A stretch of DNA of 20,433 bases, from assembly GCA_034117945.1 (NCBI GenBank), contig JAXEOR010000102.1:1-20433 (forward strand), written 5' to 3'. The position numbers and the translations under genes were made by a program. The notes beneath the pieces are model-generated. The model did not search any database, had not been told where the DNA came from, and was given only the letters and a program-made list of their open reading frames with translations. The stretch's first letter is position 1. Each line of letters starts with the position of its first letter. The DNA is from SIG438 sp034117945. Its GTDB lineage: Bacteria > Bacillota > Clostridia > HGM11514. Positions 7,824 through 15,520 of the stretch are shown here, one piece after another.

Positions 7824-9218
7824 ATGAAAATTTTCAATACGTTAACCGGTACCAAGGAGGAATTCGTTCCTATTACACCGGGCAAGGCAAGCATCTATGC
7901 CTGCGGCCCTACGGTATACGATTATTTCCATATCGGAAACGCCCGCCCCTTCATTATTTTCGATACCCTGCGCAGATATCTGGAATATCAGGGCTATCAG
8001 GTCACCTTTGTGCAGAATTTCACCGATATTGACGACAAAATGATCCAGCGCGCCAACCGGGAGGGCATTACGGTGGCAGAGCTGGGAGAACGGTTTATTG
8101 CGGAATATAAAAAGGACGCAGAGGGCTTGGGCATCCGCCCCGCCTCGGTGCACCCCAGAGCAACGGAGCACATTCCCCAAATCATCCAAATGATTCAAAC
8201 CCTGGTAGAGAAGGGATATGCCTATGAGATTGACGGGGATGTTTATTTCCGAACCAAACAGTTTCAGGAGTACGGAAAGCTGTCCCACCAGCCCTTGGAG
8301 GAGCTGGAGGCAGGCGCCCGGATCGGCGTTGACGAGCGCAAGGAGGACGCGATGGACTTTGCCGTATGGAAAAAGCAAAAGGAAGGGGAGCCCGCCTGGG
8401 AAAGTCCCTGGGGGATGGGCCGGCCGGGCTGGCATATTGAATGCTCCGTCATGGCCAATCAATATTTGGGGCACACCATTGACATTCACTGCGGCGGACG
8501 GGATCTGATCTTCCCTCATCACGAAAACGAAATCGCCCAAAGCGAGTGCTGCAACGGCGTTCCCTTTGCCCATTACTGGATGCACAACGGCTACATCAAT
8601 ATTGATCACAAAAAAATGTCAAAATCCGCAGGAAATTTCTTTACCGTGCGGGATATTGCCAAGGAATTTGACTATCCTGTTATGCGGATGTTTATGCTCA
8701 GCGCCCATTACAGAAGCCCCATCAACTTCAGCAAGGAGCTGATGAGCCAGGCAAAGGCCTCTCTGGAACGGATTGAAACCTGCATCGATACCCTGACCTT
8801 CCTCCGCCGGGGACAGGACGCACCTCTCACCCAGGAAGAGCAGGCTCTGATGGAGAAAGATTACACAGCCCGATTTGAACAGGCCATGGACGATGATTTG
8901 AATACCGCCGACGCACTGTCCGTTGTGTTTGACATGGTGCGGGACATCAATACCCTGATCAACGATGGTCAGCCTCATTCCCATCAGCTGACAGAGCATT
9001 TCCTCAAGGAATTTGAGGTATTTTCCGGGGTTCTGGGTCTGTTCGGGCAAAAAAAGGAGCAGGGGCTGGATGGGGAAATTGACGCTTTGATCCAGCAGCG
9101 TCAGGAGGCCAGAAAGGCGAAGAATTATCAGGAAGCGGATCGGATCAGAGATTTGTTAAAGGAGCAGGGGATTCTGCTGGAGGATACCCCCCAGGGTGTG
9201 AAATGGAGACGGGAATAG
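7824..9218 (+). CDS. cysS: cysteinyl-tRNA synthetase
   Basis: Class I aminoacyl-tRNA synthetase that charges tRNA-Cys, cytoplasmic. The 464 residues match the family. Visible are the HIGH-type motif HIGNARP (residues 36-42) and the KMSKS motif at 264-268. The zinc site that selects cysteine is complete: Cys27 in ACGPTVY, Cys207 in HIECSVM, and His232 and Glu236 in FPHHENE. The C-terminal part has the DALR-type helical domain and ends in the usual tRNA-binding tail. An AAAGG site lies about 15 bases before the ATG, slightly far. The last 16 bases overlap mrnC. It has its own promoter, divergent from the asnC operon. Confidence 0.98.
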   Translation: MKIFNTLTGTKEEFVPITPGKASIYACGPTVYDYFHIGNARPFIIFDTLRRYLEYQGYQVTFVQNFTDIDDKMIQRANREGITVAELGERFIAEYKKDAEGLGIRPASVHPRATEHIPQIIQMIQTLVEKGYAYEIDGDVYFRTKQFQEYGKLSHQPLEELEAGARIGVDERKEDAMDFAVWKKQKEGEPAWESPWGMGRPGWHIECSVMANQYLGHTIDIHCGGRDLIFPHHENEIAQSECCNGVPFAHYWMHNGYINIDHKKMSKSAGNFFTVRDIAKEFDYPVMRMFMLSAHYRSPINFSKELMSQAKASLERIETCIDTLTFLRRGQDAPLTQEEQALMEKDYTARFEQAMDDDLNTADALSVVFDMVRDINTLINDGQPHSHQLTEHFLKEFEVFSGVLGLFGQKKEQGLDGEIDALIQQRQEARKAKNYQEADRIRDLLKEQGILLEDTPQGVKWRRE

Positions 9219-9652
9219 AAAGCAGCCTGGCCGCCCTCCAGGCCCGGGAGGAGTCTGCTAAAAGACCGGCAGAATATTCTCCCCTGGTGCTGGCCTATCT
9301 GGGAGATGCGGTCTATGAGCTGTATATTCGCTCCCATTTGGTCAGTCAGGGAAATTATCCCGTTAACCGACTGCACAAGGCCGCCATCAGCTATGTGAAG
9401 GCGGAGGCACAGAGCGCCGCCCTATCGGCCTTGGAGCCGGAGCTTACCGAGGAGGAGCTGCGGATTTATAAACGGGGCAGAAACGCCAAGCCCGGCACTG
9501 TGGCCAAGCATGCGGACGTGAAGGATTATCACCGGGCAACCGGCTTTGAAGCCCTGGTGGGATATTTGTATCTGGACGGGCAGACAGAGCGGCTCGGACA
9601 GGTACTGGCCGCCACCGTTCGGGCACTGGATCATCTTGATCTAAAAGAATAA
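9203..9652 (+). CDS. mrnC: Mini-ribonuclease III
   Basis: A 149-residue RNase III-like enzyme with only the catalytic domain and no double-stranded-RNA-binding domain. In Bacillus subtilis it matures 23S rRNA. The RNase III signature is LVLAYLGDAVYELYIRSHL (Asp35 and Glu39 in the active-site helix). RGRNAKPG and FEALVGYLYLDG (second acidic cluster) are also family features. It starts 16 bases inside cysS in another frame, so it relies on cysS for transcription and probably on translational coupling. The cysS-mrnC order is conserved in Firmicutes. A strong terminator follows. Confidence 0.96.
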   Translation: METGIESSLAALQAREESAKRPAEYSPLVLAYLGDAVYELYIRSHLVSQGNYPVNRLHKAAISYVKAEAQSAALSALEPELTEEELRIYKRGRNAKPGTVAKHADVKDYHRATGFEALVGYLYLDGQTERLGQVLAATVRALDHLDLKE

Positions 9653-9668
9653 CGAAAAAATAAAAACG

Positions 9669-9696
9669 CACCCGCCGGCTCAAAAGCCGGCGGGTG
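9669..9696. terminator. strong, probably bidirectional terminator between mrnC and the HAD gene
   Basis: CACCCGCCGGCT and AGCCGGCGGGTG form a perfect 12-bp stem with a CAAA loop. Downstream on the plus strand is TATTTGTTTT. On the minus strand the stem is followed by a T-rich stretch (complement of the A-run at 9655-9666). It separates two converging operons. Confidence 0.9.
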
Positions 9697-9728
9697 TATT
9701 TGTTTTGAAGATGTAAAAAACAGACCCG

Positions 9729-10682
9729 TTACAGCACTTCCAGCAGGCCGAACAAATCCCGAAAGATATATTCCGCATGCATACGTTCAAAAAAGCCCCT
9801 CTCCTGCTCGCCCGACACACCGGTCAGCACAGCGGCAAAATCCACCCCCAAATCACGGGCAGCATAAAGATCCGCTCCTGCGTCTCCCACCACCAGGGTC
9901 TGCTCCTGGAGCCAGGAGGGGAATTTTCGGTCAAGAATGGCCATATCGTCATAGGAAAGGCCGCACATTCCCTTGCCGAAAATATAAAAATGAGGCTTGC
10001 TTAAGGCCACCTCCCGCCCCAAAGACCGGGCGGTCATTTGGGCGGCTTCAATCTCCGTTTGGGTGACAATTCTTTCAGGATCAAACAGCTCCCGCAGTCC
10101 CCATCGCTTTAAATGAGGAACAATTTCCCCCCTGGGGCGCCCTGTTCCGATGCCGGCGGAAATTCCCTTTTCCTGCAGCTGTTCTAAAAATTCCTTCAGC
10201 TTGGGAACGGGAAACAGGGGCTGCTCCAGCTGCATCATCCCCGGCTTGTCCCGGCCGTTTCCCAGATACCAGCTTTGAAAAAGGTCATGGAGCTGCTGCC
10301 AGATCTCTCCCTGATACTCCCATTCCTTTCCTCCCGCTCTTTCCCGGCATCGGTCGTACAGTGCCGGCACCCGGCAGGGCTGGTGCTGAAAAAATTCCAG
10401 CACCCGTGTAAAGGGATTTTCTTCTTCCCGAAAGGAATAGGCCAGAGCGGCGGTCACATAGGCCAGATCGTAATTGGTATTGACCCCCGCCTCCTTAGCA
10501 TAATGAATGATGCTCCGCCCGCAGAACACCCGTTCAAAAATTGCTGCCTCCCGGGCAGCCATTTCATCAGGGGGCTGGTGATAGAGAAACTCCCAGACCG
10601 TCATGGCCGCCGCCTTCCAATAATACAGCTCCTTGGTCATCACCCCGTCCATATCAAACAAAACAATAGGATAGCGCATCAT
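9729..10682 (-). CDS. HAD superfamily hydrolase, likely phosphatase
   Basis: A 317-residue cytoplasmic haloacid-dehalogenase fold protein. Motif I is LFDMDGVMT (nucleophile Asp10, acid/base Asp12). Motif II is the Thr of GIGTGRPRG. Motif III is the Lys in LSKPHFYIF. Motif IV is VVGDAGADLYAARDLG, the magnesium Asp. Between motifs I and II lies a large helical cap of roughly 150 residues, longer than in phosphoglycolate phosphatases. Its ATG overlaps the stop of the HisB-like gene (ATGATGA), so the two are translationally coupled. In some bacteria the histidinol-phosphate phosphatase is a HAD domain fused to HisB; the neighbourhood recalls this, but the cap differs and the substrate is unknown. 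Confidence 0.88.
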   Translation of the reverse strand: MMRYPIVLFDMDGVMTKELYYWKAAAMTVWEFLYHQPPDEMAAREAAIFERVFCGRSIIHYAKEAGVNTNYDLAYVTAALAYSFREEENPFTRVLEFFQHQPCRVPALYDRCRERAGGKEWEYQGEIWQQLHDLFQSWYLGNGRDKPGMMQLEQPLFPVPKLKEFLEQLQEKGISAGIGTGRPRGEIVPHLKRWGLRELFDPERIVTQTEIEAAQMTARSLGREVALSKPHFYIFGKGMCGLSYDDMAILDRKFPSWLQEQTLVVGDAGADLYAARDLGVDFAAVLTGVSGEQERGFFERMHAEYIFRDLFGLLEVL

Positions 10683-11302
10683 TCTTCCGTAACCTCAAAT
10701 TTAATTTTTCCCGCTACGCCGGAGGTTTTTCCCGCCCGAGCCGGGTTGGGGCACAGGGCATGCTCCAAACAGGAGCCCACCGCCCGGTACACCGCCTCCC
10801 AGATATGATGGGCGTTGCTCCCGTGCTTTACAACCACCTGAAGGGTACAGCGGGCGCCCTGGCAAAAGCCGTCCAAAAAGGTGGCCAGATCCTCGCTTTT
10901 GGTATCCTCGCAGGCAGCCGGAATGGTCACCTGAGCATCGTCCAGCACAAATAAAGAACGGGATTCAAAGCTGATAGCCGCCTGGACAAAGGCCTCGTCG
11001 ATCATTCCCACAGCGTCCCCGTAGCCATAGCAGCCCCGGTCAACCGACCGCTCCAAAAGCTCTCCAAAGGCTCGTCCCACCGTAATGCCCAAATCCTCAA
11101 ACAGCACATGGGACAGCACAAATCCGTCATATTCACACTTCACCTTGATTCCCACCCCCGACCGATAGGAAAGGTGCTCCAGCATATGGCTGAGCATGGC
11201 GCAGGGGGTTTGCAGATATTTTTTATAGTCCTGCTCCAGCCCTGCCGGATCCAGGCTCACCTGAATGTGAGATTCCTTCGTGGTTCTGGTTACTGTCAGC
11301 AT
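10679..11302 (-). CDS. divergent imidazoleglycerol-phosphate dehydratase-like protein (HisB-like)
   Basis: The 207 residues align along their whole length with HisB, which dehydrates imidazole glycerol phosphate with two manganese ions. Kept are RTTKES (RxTxET), HML at residues 39-41, FEDLGITVGRAF, IDEAF, and GSNAHHIWEAVYRAV (second HHxxxE, 165-169). Changed are the first HHxxxE, which reads HVLFE at 65-69 so the second His is Val66; the FLDHML Asp (now Ser38); LHI, now LQV (Gln155); and the C-terminal STKG, now SGVAG. Metal binding and chemistry are thus probably altered. AGGAGG stands 7 bases before the ATG. It follows the HisD-like gene by 12 bp and overlaps the HAD gene. It could be a diverged IGPD or a new activity. 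Confidence 0.82.
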   Translation of the reverse strand: MLTVTRTTKESHIQVSLDPAGLEQDYKKYLQTPCAMLSHMLEHLSYRSGVGIKVKCEYDGFVLSHVLFEDLGITVGRAFGELLERSVDRGCYGYGDAVGMIDEAFVQAAISFESRSLFVLDDAQVTIPAACEDTKSEDLATFLDGFCQGARCTLQVVVKHGSNAHHIWEAVYRAVGSCLEHALCPNPARAGKTSGVAGKIKFEVTEE

Positions 11303-11314
11303 ACCTTCTCCTCC

Positions 11315-12613
11315 TTACTTTCGTTCCTTCACTGCCAGAGCATGGGTGTCAAACCCTTCCGCCACCGCCATCCGGTAGGCGTGCTCTCTGGCCTTTTCAA
11401 AGCCTTCCTTAGTCACATATCCCACAGAGCTCCGTTTCAAAAAGTCATTCACCGACACAGAGGAGCAGGTTTTGGCAAAGCCTCCCGTAGGCAAAATGGC
11501 ATTTGGCCCCATCACAAAGTTGCACATGGTAATGGGGGTATAATCCCCTAACAAAATTTCTCCCGCATTTTTGATTTTGGGCAGCACCGCAAAGGGATCC
11601 TTTGTCATCACCTCCATATGCTCGGGGGCATATTCGTTGACAAAATCAATGGATTCCTCCAAGGAATCGGTCAGAATGATTCCGCCGTAGGTGGAAAAAT
11701 TGGTGGTCACAAAGCTGCGCCGCTTTTCCGAAATTTTTTCCAGCTGCTGCTCCACAATGGGAATCACCCGATCCGGCAAAGTGGCGTCATGAGTCACCAG
11801 CAGGGCGGCGGAATCAGGGCCGTGCTCCGCTTCAATCATCCAGTCCAGAGCCACCTTGTGGGGATCTGCAAATTCATCCGCCAAAATAATAGACTCGCTG
11901 GGACCTGCGGGAAGGCCGGTGTCAATTTCATTAGCCAGCACCCGTTTTGCCGCCGTACAATAGGCGTTGCCCGGGCCGATGATCTTACTGCATTTGGGGA
12001 TGGTTTCCGTTCCGTATGCCACAGAGGCAATGGCCTGAATTCCGCCCACCATGTAAATTTCGGTAATTCCAATAATTTTGGCCGCCGCCAGCATGGCGTC
12101 GTCTAAGGTGCCCTGCTCGTTGGGGGGTGTTACCACCACAATTTTAGGCACCCCCGCCACCAGTGCAGGAATCCCCAGCATCAGCAGCACCGAAGGAAAG
12201 CTACCCTTTCCCCGGGGCACATACAGGCAAACGTCTGTAATGGGGGTTACCTTTTCCCCCGCCATAATACCGTCGTTCACATTGGTAAACCAAAGCTCCT
12301 CCGGCATTTGCGCCTGATGAAAGGTTCTGATGTTCCCCGCAGCATACACAATGGCCTCCCGGGTTTTTTCATCCAGCCGAAGGTAACCGGCCTCTATTTC
12401 CTCTGCCGAAACTCTCATGCCCTGTTTCAGCTCCACCCGGTCAAACTTTTTGGTATAGGCCAGCACTGCCTTGTCCCCGTTTTCCTTCACGTCCTGGGAA
12501 ATCTCCCGAGCCGTCTGGATATAATCACTAATGTCTGTTTCTGCCCGGCGCAAAATTTTTTGCTTTTGCTCCCGGGTCATTTCTTTTAATCGAAAAATAT
12601 TCAAATGTCTCAC
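11315..12613 (-). CDS. histidinol dehydrogenase-like protein with altered zinc site
   Basis: A 432-residue member of the HisD family of NAD-dependent, zinc-containing dehydrogenases. The fold landmarks are complete: YVPRGKGSFPS, GGIQAIASVAYGTE, KIIGPGNAYCTAAKR, AGPSESIILADE, and the catalytic pair in YAPEHMEV (Glu331-His332). Compared with Escherichia coli HisD, whose zinc ligands are Gln259, His262, Asp360 and His419, this protein has Glu261, His264, Asn365 and His424. The following NHVLPT is NAILPT, losing another active-site His. Oxidation of histidinol is therefore doubtful; HisD-family relatives acting on other alcohols exist. The start is a GTG with AAGGA seven bases before it. First gene of an operon with the HisB-like and HAD genes. 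Confidence 0.85.
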   Translation of the reverse strand: MRHLNIFRLKEMTREQKQKILRRAETDISDYIQTAREISQDVKENGDKAVLAYTKKFDRVELKQGMRVSAEEIEAGYLRLDEKTREAIVYAAGNIRTFHQAQMPEELWFTNVNDGIMAGEKVTPITDVCLYVPRGKGSFPSVLLMLGIPALVAGVPKIVVVTPPNEQGTLDDAMLAAAKIIGITEIYMVGGIQAIASVAYGTETIPKCSKIIGPGNAYCTAAKRVLANEIDTGLPAGPSESIILADEFADPHKVALDWMIEAEHGPDSAALLVTHDATLPDRVIPIVEQQLEKISEKRRSFVTTNFSTYGGIILTDSLEESIDFVNEYAPEHMEVMTKDPFAVLPKIKNAGEILLGDYTPITMCNFVMGPNAILPTGGFAKTCSSVSVNDFLKRSSVGYVTKEGFEKAREHAYRMAVAEGFDTHALAVKERK

Positions 12614-12636
12614 CCTTCTTTCCTTCTGTTAGTATT

Positions 12637-12665
12637 ATTATAGTGCATTTTCCCGCCGTTGTCAA
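12637..12665 (-). promoter_or_regulatory. perfect consensus promoter of the hisD-like operon
   Basis: TTGACA-N17-TATAAT on the minus strand with the start site predicted near 12630, only about 16 bases before the GTG. The leader is just long enough for the ribosome binding site, which argues against a leader-peptide attenuator of the classical his-operon type. Confidence 0.85.
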
Positions 12666-12825
12666 ACTTTTATCAAAAAAACAAAAAATTGTGTTTTTCT
12701 TTTTCTGTTCAGTGCGCCGAAAAATCGGCATGACAGCATTCGGTTATGCTGCCAGACATTACAAAGGAAACCGGGGCATAATCAGACAAAAAGGATGTAA
12801 AATAACAGGGAAAGGATGTGACAAA

Positions 12826-13824
12826 ATGAAACGAATTTTATGTTCATTTCTGTTTTTTGTAATTCTGAGTCAAACCACCGGCTTTGCTCAGGATACCCAA
12901 AAGCCGGCAGTATATGATATGAACCTGGAGGTGCAGATGGATACCGCTCTTGACAGTCTGCTGGCGGCGGTAGTGCCGGAGGGAGACACCCAGTGGCTGT
13001 TTGCCATTGAAACAAGCACGGAGCACGGCCAGGTCAAAATCACCGACAACAAAGCCGGAACCTTTTCATACACACCGGATCCCGGCTATTTGGGGGAGGA
13101 TCGGTTCACCTACTATCTGGTTGCCGGAACCCGGGAAACCGACCGGGCAACCGTTACCCTGACAGTAAAGGAAACCGCCCTGCCCACAGCATCCCCCGAC
13201 AATTCACCCCAGGCAAGCCCCACTCCCTCTCCTGAGGCAACCCCCGAGCCTGTCTATCTGGATTTATGGAATCACTGGGCCGCCTATTCAGCAGAAAAGC
13301 TGACCGCCCTTGACAAGCTGCACGGGGAAACCATCGGCGGAATCTGCTATTTTTATCCGGAGGAACAGCTGACCAGAATCCGGTATATCATTTTGGCCAA
13401 CTCTGTGTTTGACTTTTATCCCGGAGAGGCTCAGGAGCTACCCTTTGCCGATCTGGCCGGTCTGCCTCCCTGGGTGCTGCGACCCCTCCAGCCCGCCTAC
13501 CAGCACGGTCTGTTAAAGGGCTCCTTGGAAAACGGCCAGCTGTATGTGCACCCTTATGATTCCCTGACCCGGGTAGAGGCATGCATGATGATGTATCAGG
13601 CAATCGGCATTGACGCTCACAATACCGACGAGCTGCCCTTTGCCGACCGGGACAGTATTCCTTTCTGGGCTCACCAAATGGTGCAGGATATGGTAGGCTA
13701 CGGTCTGATTGAGGGATACGACGACAACACCTTCCGCCCCTATGAGCAGGTGACCAAGGCTCAGGCGGCTCAGATGCTGTACCAAGCCTATCAGCTGAAA
13801 TCGGAATTGTCAGGAAAAAAATAA
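12826..13824 (+). CDS. secreted protein with cadherin-like domain and three SLH repeats
   Basis: 332 residues. A signal peptide (MKRILCSFLFFVILSQTTGFA) is followed by an Ig/cadherin-like domain (about residues 25-115, with HGQVKITDNKAGTFSYTP and GYLGEDRFTYYLV). A Pro/Ser/Thr linker (118-142) leads to three SLH repeats: about 146-198, 205-262 (LPFADLAG...LTRVEACMM) and 270-324 (LPFADRDS...VTKAQAAQM). SLH repeats bind pyruvylated cell-wall polymer, so the protein is expected on the cell surface. Ligand and role are unknown. The ATG at 12826 is chosen because AAAGGA precedes it and the signal peptide starts there; the frame is open 61 codons further upstream. It is divergent from the hisD-like gene. 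No convincing plus-strand promoter was found in the 210-bp gap. Confidence 0.9.
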   Translation: MKRILCSFLFFVILSQTTGFAQDTQKPAVYDMNLEVQMDTALDSLLAAVVPEGDTQWLFAIETSTEHGQVKITDNKAGTFSYTPDPGYLGEDRFTYYLVAGTRETDRATVTLTVKETALPTASPDNSPQASPTPSPEATPEPVYLDLWNHWAAYSAEKLTALDKLHGETIGGICYFYPEEQLTRIRYIILANSVFDFYPGEAQELPFADLAGLPPWVLRPLQPAYQHGLLKGSLENGQLYVHPYDSLTRVEACMMMYQAIGIDAHNTDELPFADRDSIPFWAHQMVQDMVGYGLIEGYDDNTFRPYEQVTKAQAAQMLYQAYQLKSELSGKK

Positions 13825-13831
13825 CTACCGC

Positions 13832-13860
13832 TTGCATTTTTCCTTTGGATCTGCTATAAT
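13832..13860 (+). promoter_or_regulatory. sigma-A promoter of the C_GCAxxG_C_C gene
   Basis: TTGCAT-N17-TATAAT, with TG one base before the -10 box (extended -10). It lies immediately after the SLH gene stop. No terminator hairpin was seen between that stop and this promoter. Confidence 0.8.
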
Positions 13861-13903
13861 AAATGTGAAGAAGAAAAAGGAAAATAAGGGTAGGAGAGAG
13901 AAT

Positions 13904-14350
13904 ATGAACCATAAGGAAAAAGCAAGAGAGCTGTTTTTATCAGGCTATAACTGCGCTCAAGCTGTTTTTGGCGCCTTTTGCGACGTAACCGGGATGGAGT
14001 TTTCCCAGGCCATGCGCCTTTGCTCCTCTATGGGAGGGGGAATGGGAGGTCTGCGGGAGGTTTGCGGTGCCGTCAGCGGCGCCTTTTTGGCCGCCGGCCT
14101 GATTTTGGGAGACGAAGGCACCGATCATCAAAAGAAAAAACAGCATTATGCCATGCTGCAGGATATGGCAGGCCGGTTTCGGGAGCGGTTCGGAACCCTG
14201 TCCTGCGGGGAATTGCTGCGCACCGTCAGTCATTCCTCCGTCCCTGCGGCCAGAACCGCCGGATACTACAAGGAGCGCCCCTGTGTTGCCTTTGTAGAAG
14301 CTATGGCGGAAATACTGGATCAAATCCTTTTGGAACACCGGGCGTGCTAA
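13904..14350 (+). CDS. C_GCAxxG_C_C family redox-type protein
   Basis: A 148-residue cytoplasmic protein of the C_GCAxxG_C_C family, named for its spaced cysteines. Cysteines occur in SGYNCAQAV, AFCDVTG, LCSSMGGGMGGLREVCGAVSG (the glycine-rich core), LSCGELL and RPCVAFVEA. Family members are proposed redox or metal-binding proteins; the exact function is not established. AGGAG lies 7 bases before the ATG at 13904, and the frame is open a little upstream without a better start. The HdeD-like gene follows after 74 bp on the same strand and probably shares the transcript. Confidence 0.87.
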   Translation: MNHKEKARELFLSGYNCAQAVFGAFCDVTGMEFSQAMRLCSSMGGGMGGLREVCGAVSGAFLAAGLILGDEGTDHQKKKQHYAMLQDMAGRFRERFGTLSCGELLRTVSHSSVPAARTAGYYKERPCVAFVEAMAEILDQILLEHRAC

Positions 14351-14424
14351 AGCAGTGCGCCTGGTTTCACAAAAAGGAGTACATAGGAGCAAAGCCCCTG
14401 CCCGGCTCACGGCAGGGAAAGAAT

Positions 14425-15039
14425 ATGAAAAAATTGATTTTTGTGAGCAGAAAGGCTGACCTCATTATGCTGCAAAAAAAATCCCCCTTGGAGCAGGCGG
14501 GAGAGGAGCTGCGCTGGAGCGCCATTTCCGCTGCCTTGATTTATCTGGTATTAGGCTTGATTTTTATCTTAAAGCCTCATGAAAGCAGCCTGTTTTTTTG
14601 CTATGTGATCGGGGCTGCCCTCACCGGCTACGGTATTTTTTATTTCATCTCCTTTGCCATGAAGGCCACCAAAACAGGAACCTCCCTGTTAATCGGGGTT
14701 TTGTCCACCGCATTTGGTATTTACACCCTGTTTCGCCCCTCTGCCATTCAGGGGATTTTGTTTATCACACTGGGGATTCTGATTGTGCTCAACAGCCTTT
14801 CCTCCATGCGCCATGCCTCCCTGCTCAAGGCCTTTGCCTTTCCCGGCTGGTGGGTTTTGGCTTTGTTGTCTGTGCTCACAACCATTCTGGGCTTTCTGAT
14901 CATCTTTAATTTTGAGCTGTTTGGCAGCTTTTTGATGATACTCATAGGCTGCATTATGGTGTATGAAGCCCTTTCCGGCCTTTGGGCGGCTCACAGAATC
15001 TATCAGCTGAAAAAAGTATGGAATCACACAGAGGAATAA
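14425..15039 (+). CDS. HdeD/DUF308 family membrane protein
   Basis: 204 residues with six predicted transmembrane helices in three hairpins, the HdeD pattern: AISAALIYLVLGLIFIL, LFFCYVIGAALTGYGIFYF, SLLIGVLSTAFGIYTLF, IQGILFITLGILIVLNSL, WWVLALLSVLTTILGFLIIF and FGSFLMILIGCIMVYEAL. A short charged tail (RIYQLKKVWNHTEE) is likely cytoplasmic. HdeD of Escherichia coli is linked to acid resistance; a similar role here is not shown. The ATG at 14425 is preceded by AGGGA at 6 bases, but that site is part of a 7-bp hairpin (14396-14417). The rnpB terminator hairpin begins 25 bp beyond its stop. Confidence 0.9.
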   Translation: MKKLIFVSRKADLIMLQKKSPLEQAGEELRWSAISAALIYLVLGLIFILKPHESSLFFCYVIGAALTGYGIFYFISFAMKATKTGTSLLIGVLSTAFGIYTLFRPSAIQGILFITLGILIVLNSLSSMRHASLLKAFAFPGWWVLALLSVLTTILGFLIIFNFELFGSFLMILIGCIMVYEALSGLWAAHRIYQLKKVWNHTEE

Positions 15040-15063
15040 CCTGCAAAGGAGACCTTACAAACA

Positions 15064-15113
15064 AAGGGGCTGTAGTCAATCCGATTCAAAAAATCGTTTT
15101 GCTGCAGCCCCTT
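15064..15113 (-). terminator. terminator hairpin downstream of rnpB
   Basis: AAGGGGCTG and CAGCCCCTT form the outer 9-bp stem, with an inner CGATT/AATCG stem. On the minus strand the structure is followed by TTGTTTG, a weak T tract. It starts 8 bases after the P1 helix of RNase P RNA ends. It could also block read-through from the converging HdeD gene, though no T-run follows on that strand. Confidence 0.65.
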
Positions 15114-15120
15114 ACTGGTT

Positions 15121-15484
15121 ATGAGCAAACCTGTAAGCCGAGTTCTGTATTTGACAGTCATCTATCTAGGCCGCATATTTCTATACGGCTCAAGCCACGT
15201 CACGGAATCAAATACGCCGGGCCGGCGCGCGTCAAAACAACGCCTTCCGTATCAGTGTTGCACCAGGTGGGGTTTACATGGCCGGACGGTCTCCCGCCCG
15301 CCGGTGAGCTCTTACCTCGCCTTTCCATCCTTGCTTGCAATGAAAAATTGCGTCAGCGGTTTCTTTCTGTTGCACTTTCCTTAGAGTCGCCTCCACCGGG
15401 AGTTACCCGGCACCCTGCCCTATGGAGCTCGGACTTTCCTCATTCGTGCTCTTCAGCACGCCCGCGACTGTCTGGCTTACTCAT
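15121..15484 (-). ncRNA. rnpB: RNase P RNA, bacterial type A
   Basis: About 364 bases encoding the catalytic RNA that trims the 5' ends of pre-tRNAs. Read on the minus strand it contains the highly conserved GAGGAAAGTCCGAGCTCC (P4 5' side), AGGGCAGGGTGCCGGGTAA, GGCGACTCTAAGGAAAGTG, GCAACAGAAAG, GGTAAGAGCTCACC, GTAAACCCCACC, and near the 3' end TAGATAGATGACTGTC and AGAACTCGGCTTACAGG. The ends are set by the P1 helix: ATGAGTAAGCC (15484-15474) pairs with GGTTTGCTCAT (15131-15121) over 11 pairs. The P13/P14-region sequence fits the ancestral type A, as in Clostridia, and not the Bacillus type B. The promoter puts +1 on the first P1 base. Confidence 0.97.
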
Positions 15485-15491
15485 AAAAATC

Positions 15492-15520
15492 AGTATACCA
15501 TATTCCCGTTGAAAAGTCAA
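15492..15520 (-). promoter_or_regulatory. rnpB promoter
   Basis: TTGACT-N17-TATACT on the minus strand, with TG one base upstream of the -10 box. The -10 ends 7 bases before 15484, which is the predicted first base of RNase P RNA. Confidence 0.88.

Noticed and set aside
12712..12750. Short hairpins GCCGA-AAAA-TCGGC and CAGCAT-TCGGTT-ATGCTG before the SLH gene
   Set aside because: They have stems of 5-6 bp with no T-run and no alternative pairing; too weak to call as terminator or switch.
13978..14424. Long in-frame upstream extension of the HdeD-like gene
   Set aside because: The extension overlaps the C_GCAxxG_C_C gene in another frame and has no start with a ribosome binding site. The ATG at 14425 has AGGGA and begins a normal-length HdeD protein.
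14982..15512. Plus-strand 176-codon open frame across rnpB
   Set aside because: It is antisense to RNase P RNA, whose conserved cores and P1 helix are unmistakable; the open frame is a by-product of the RNA sequence.
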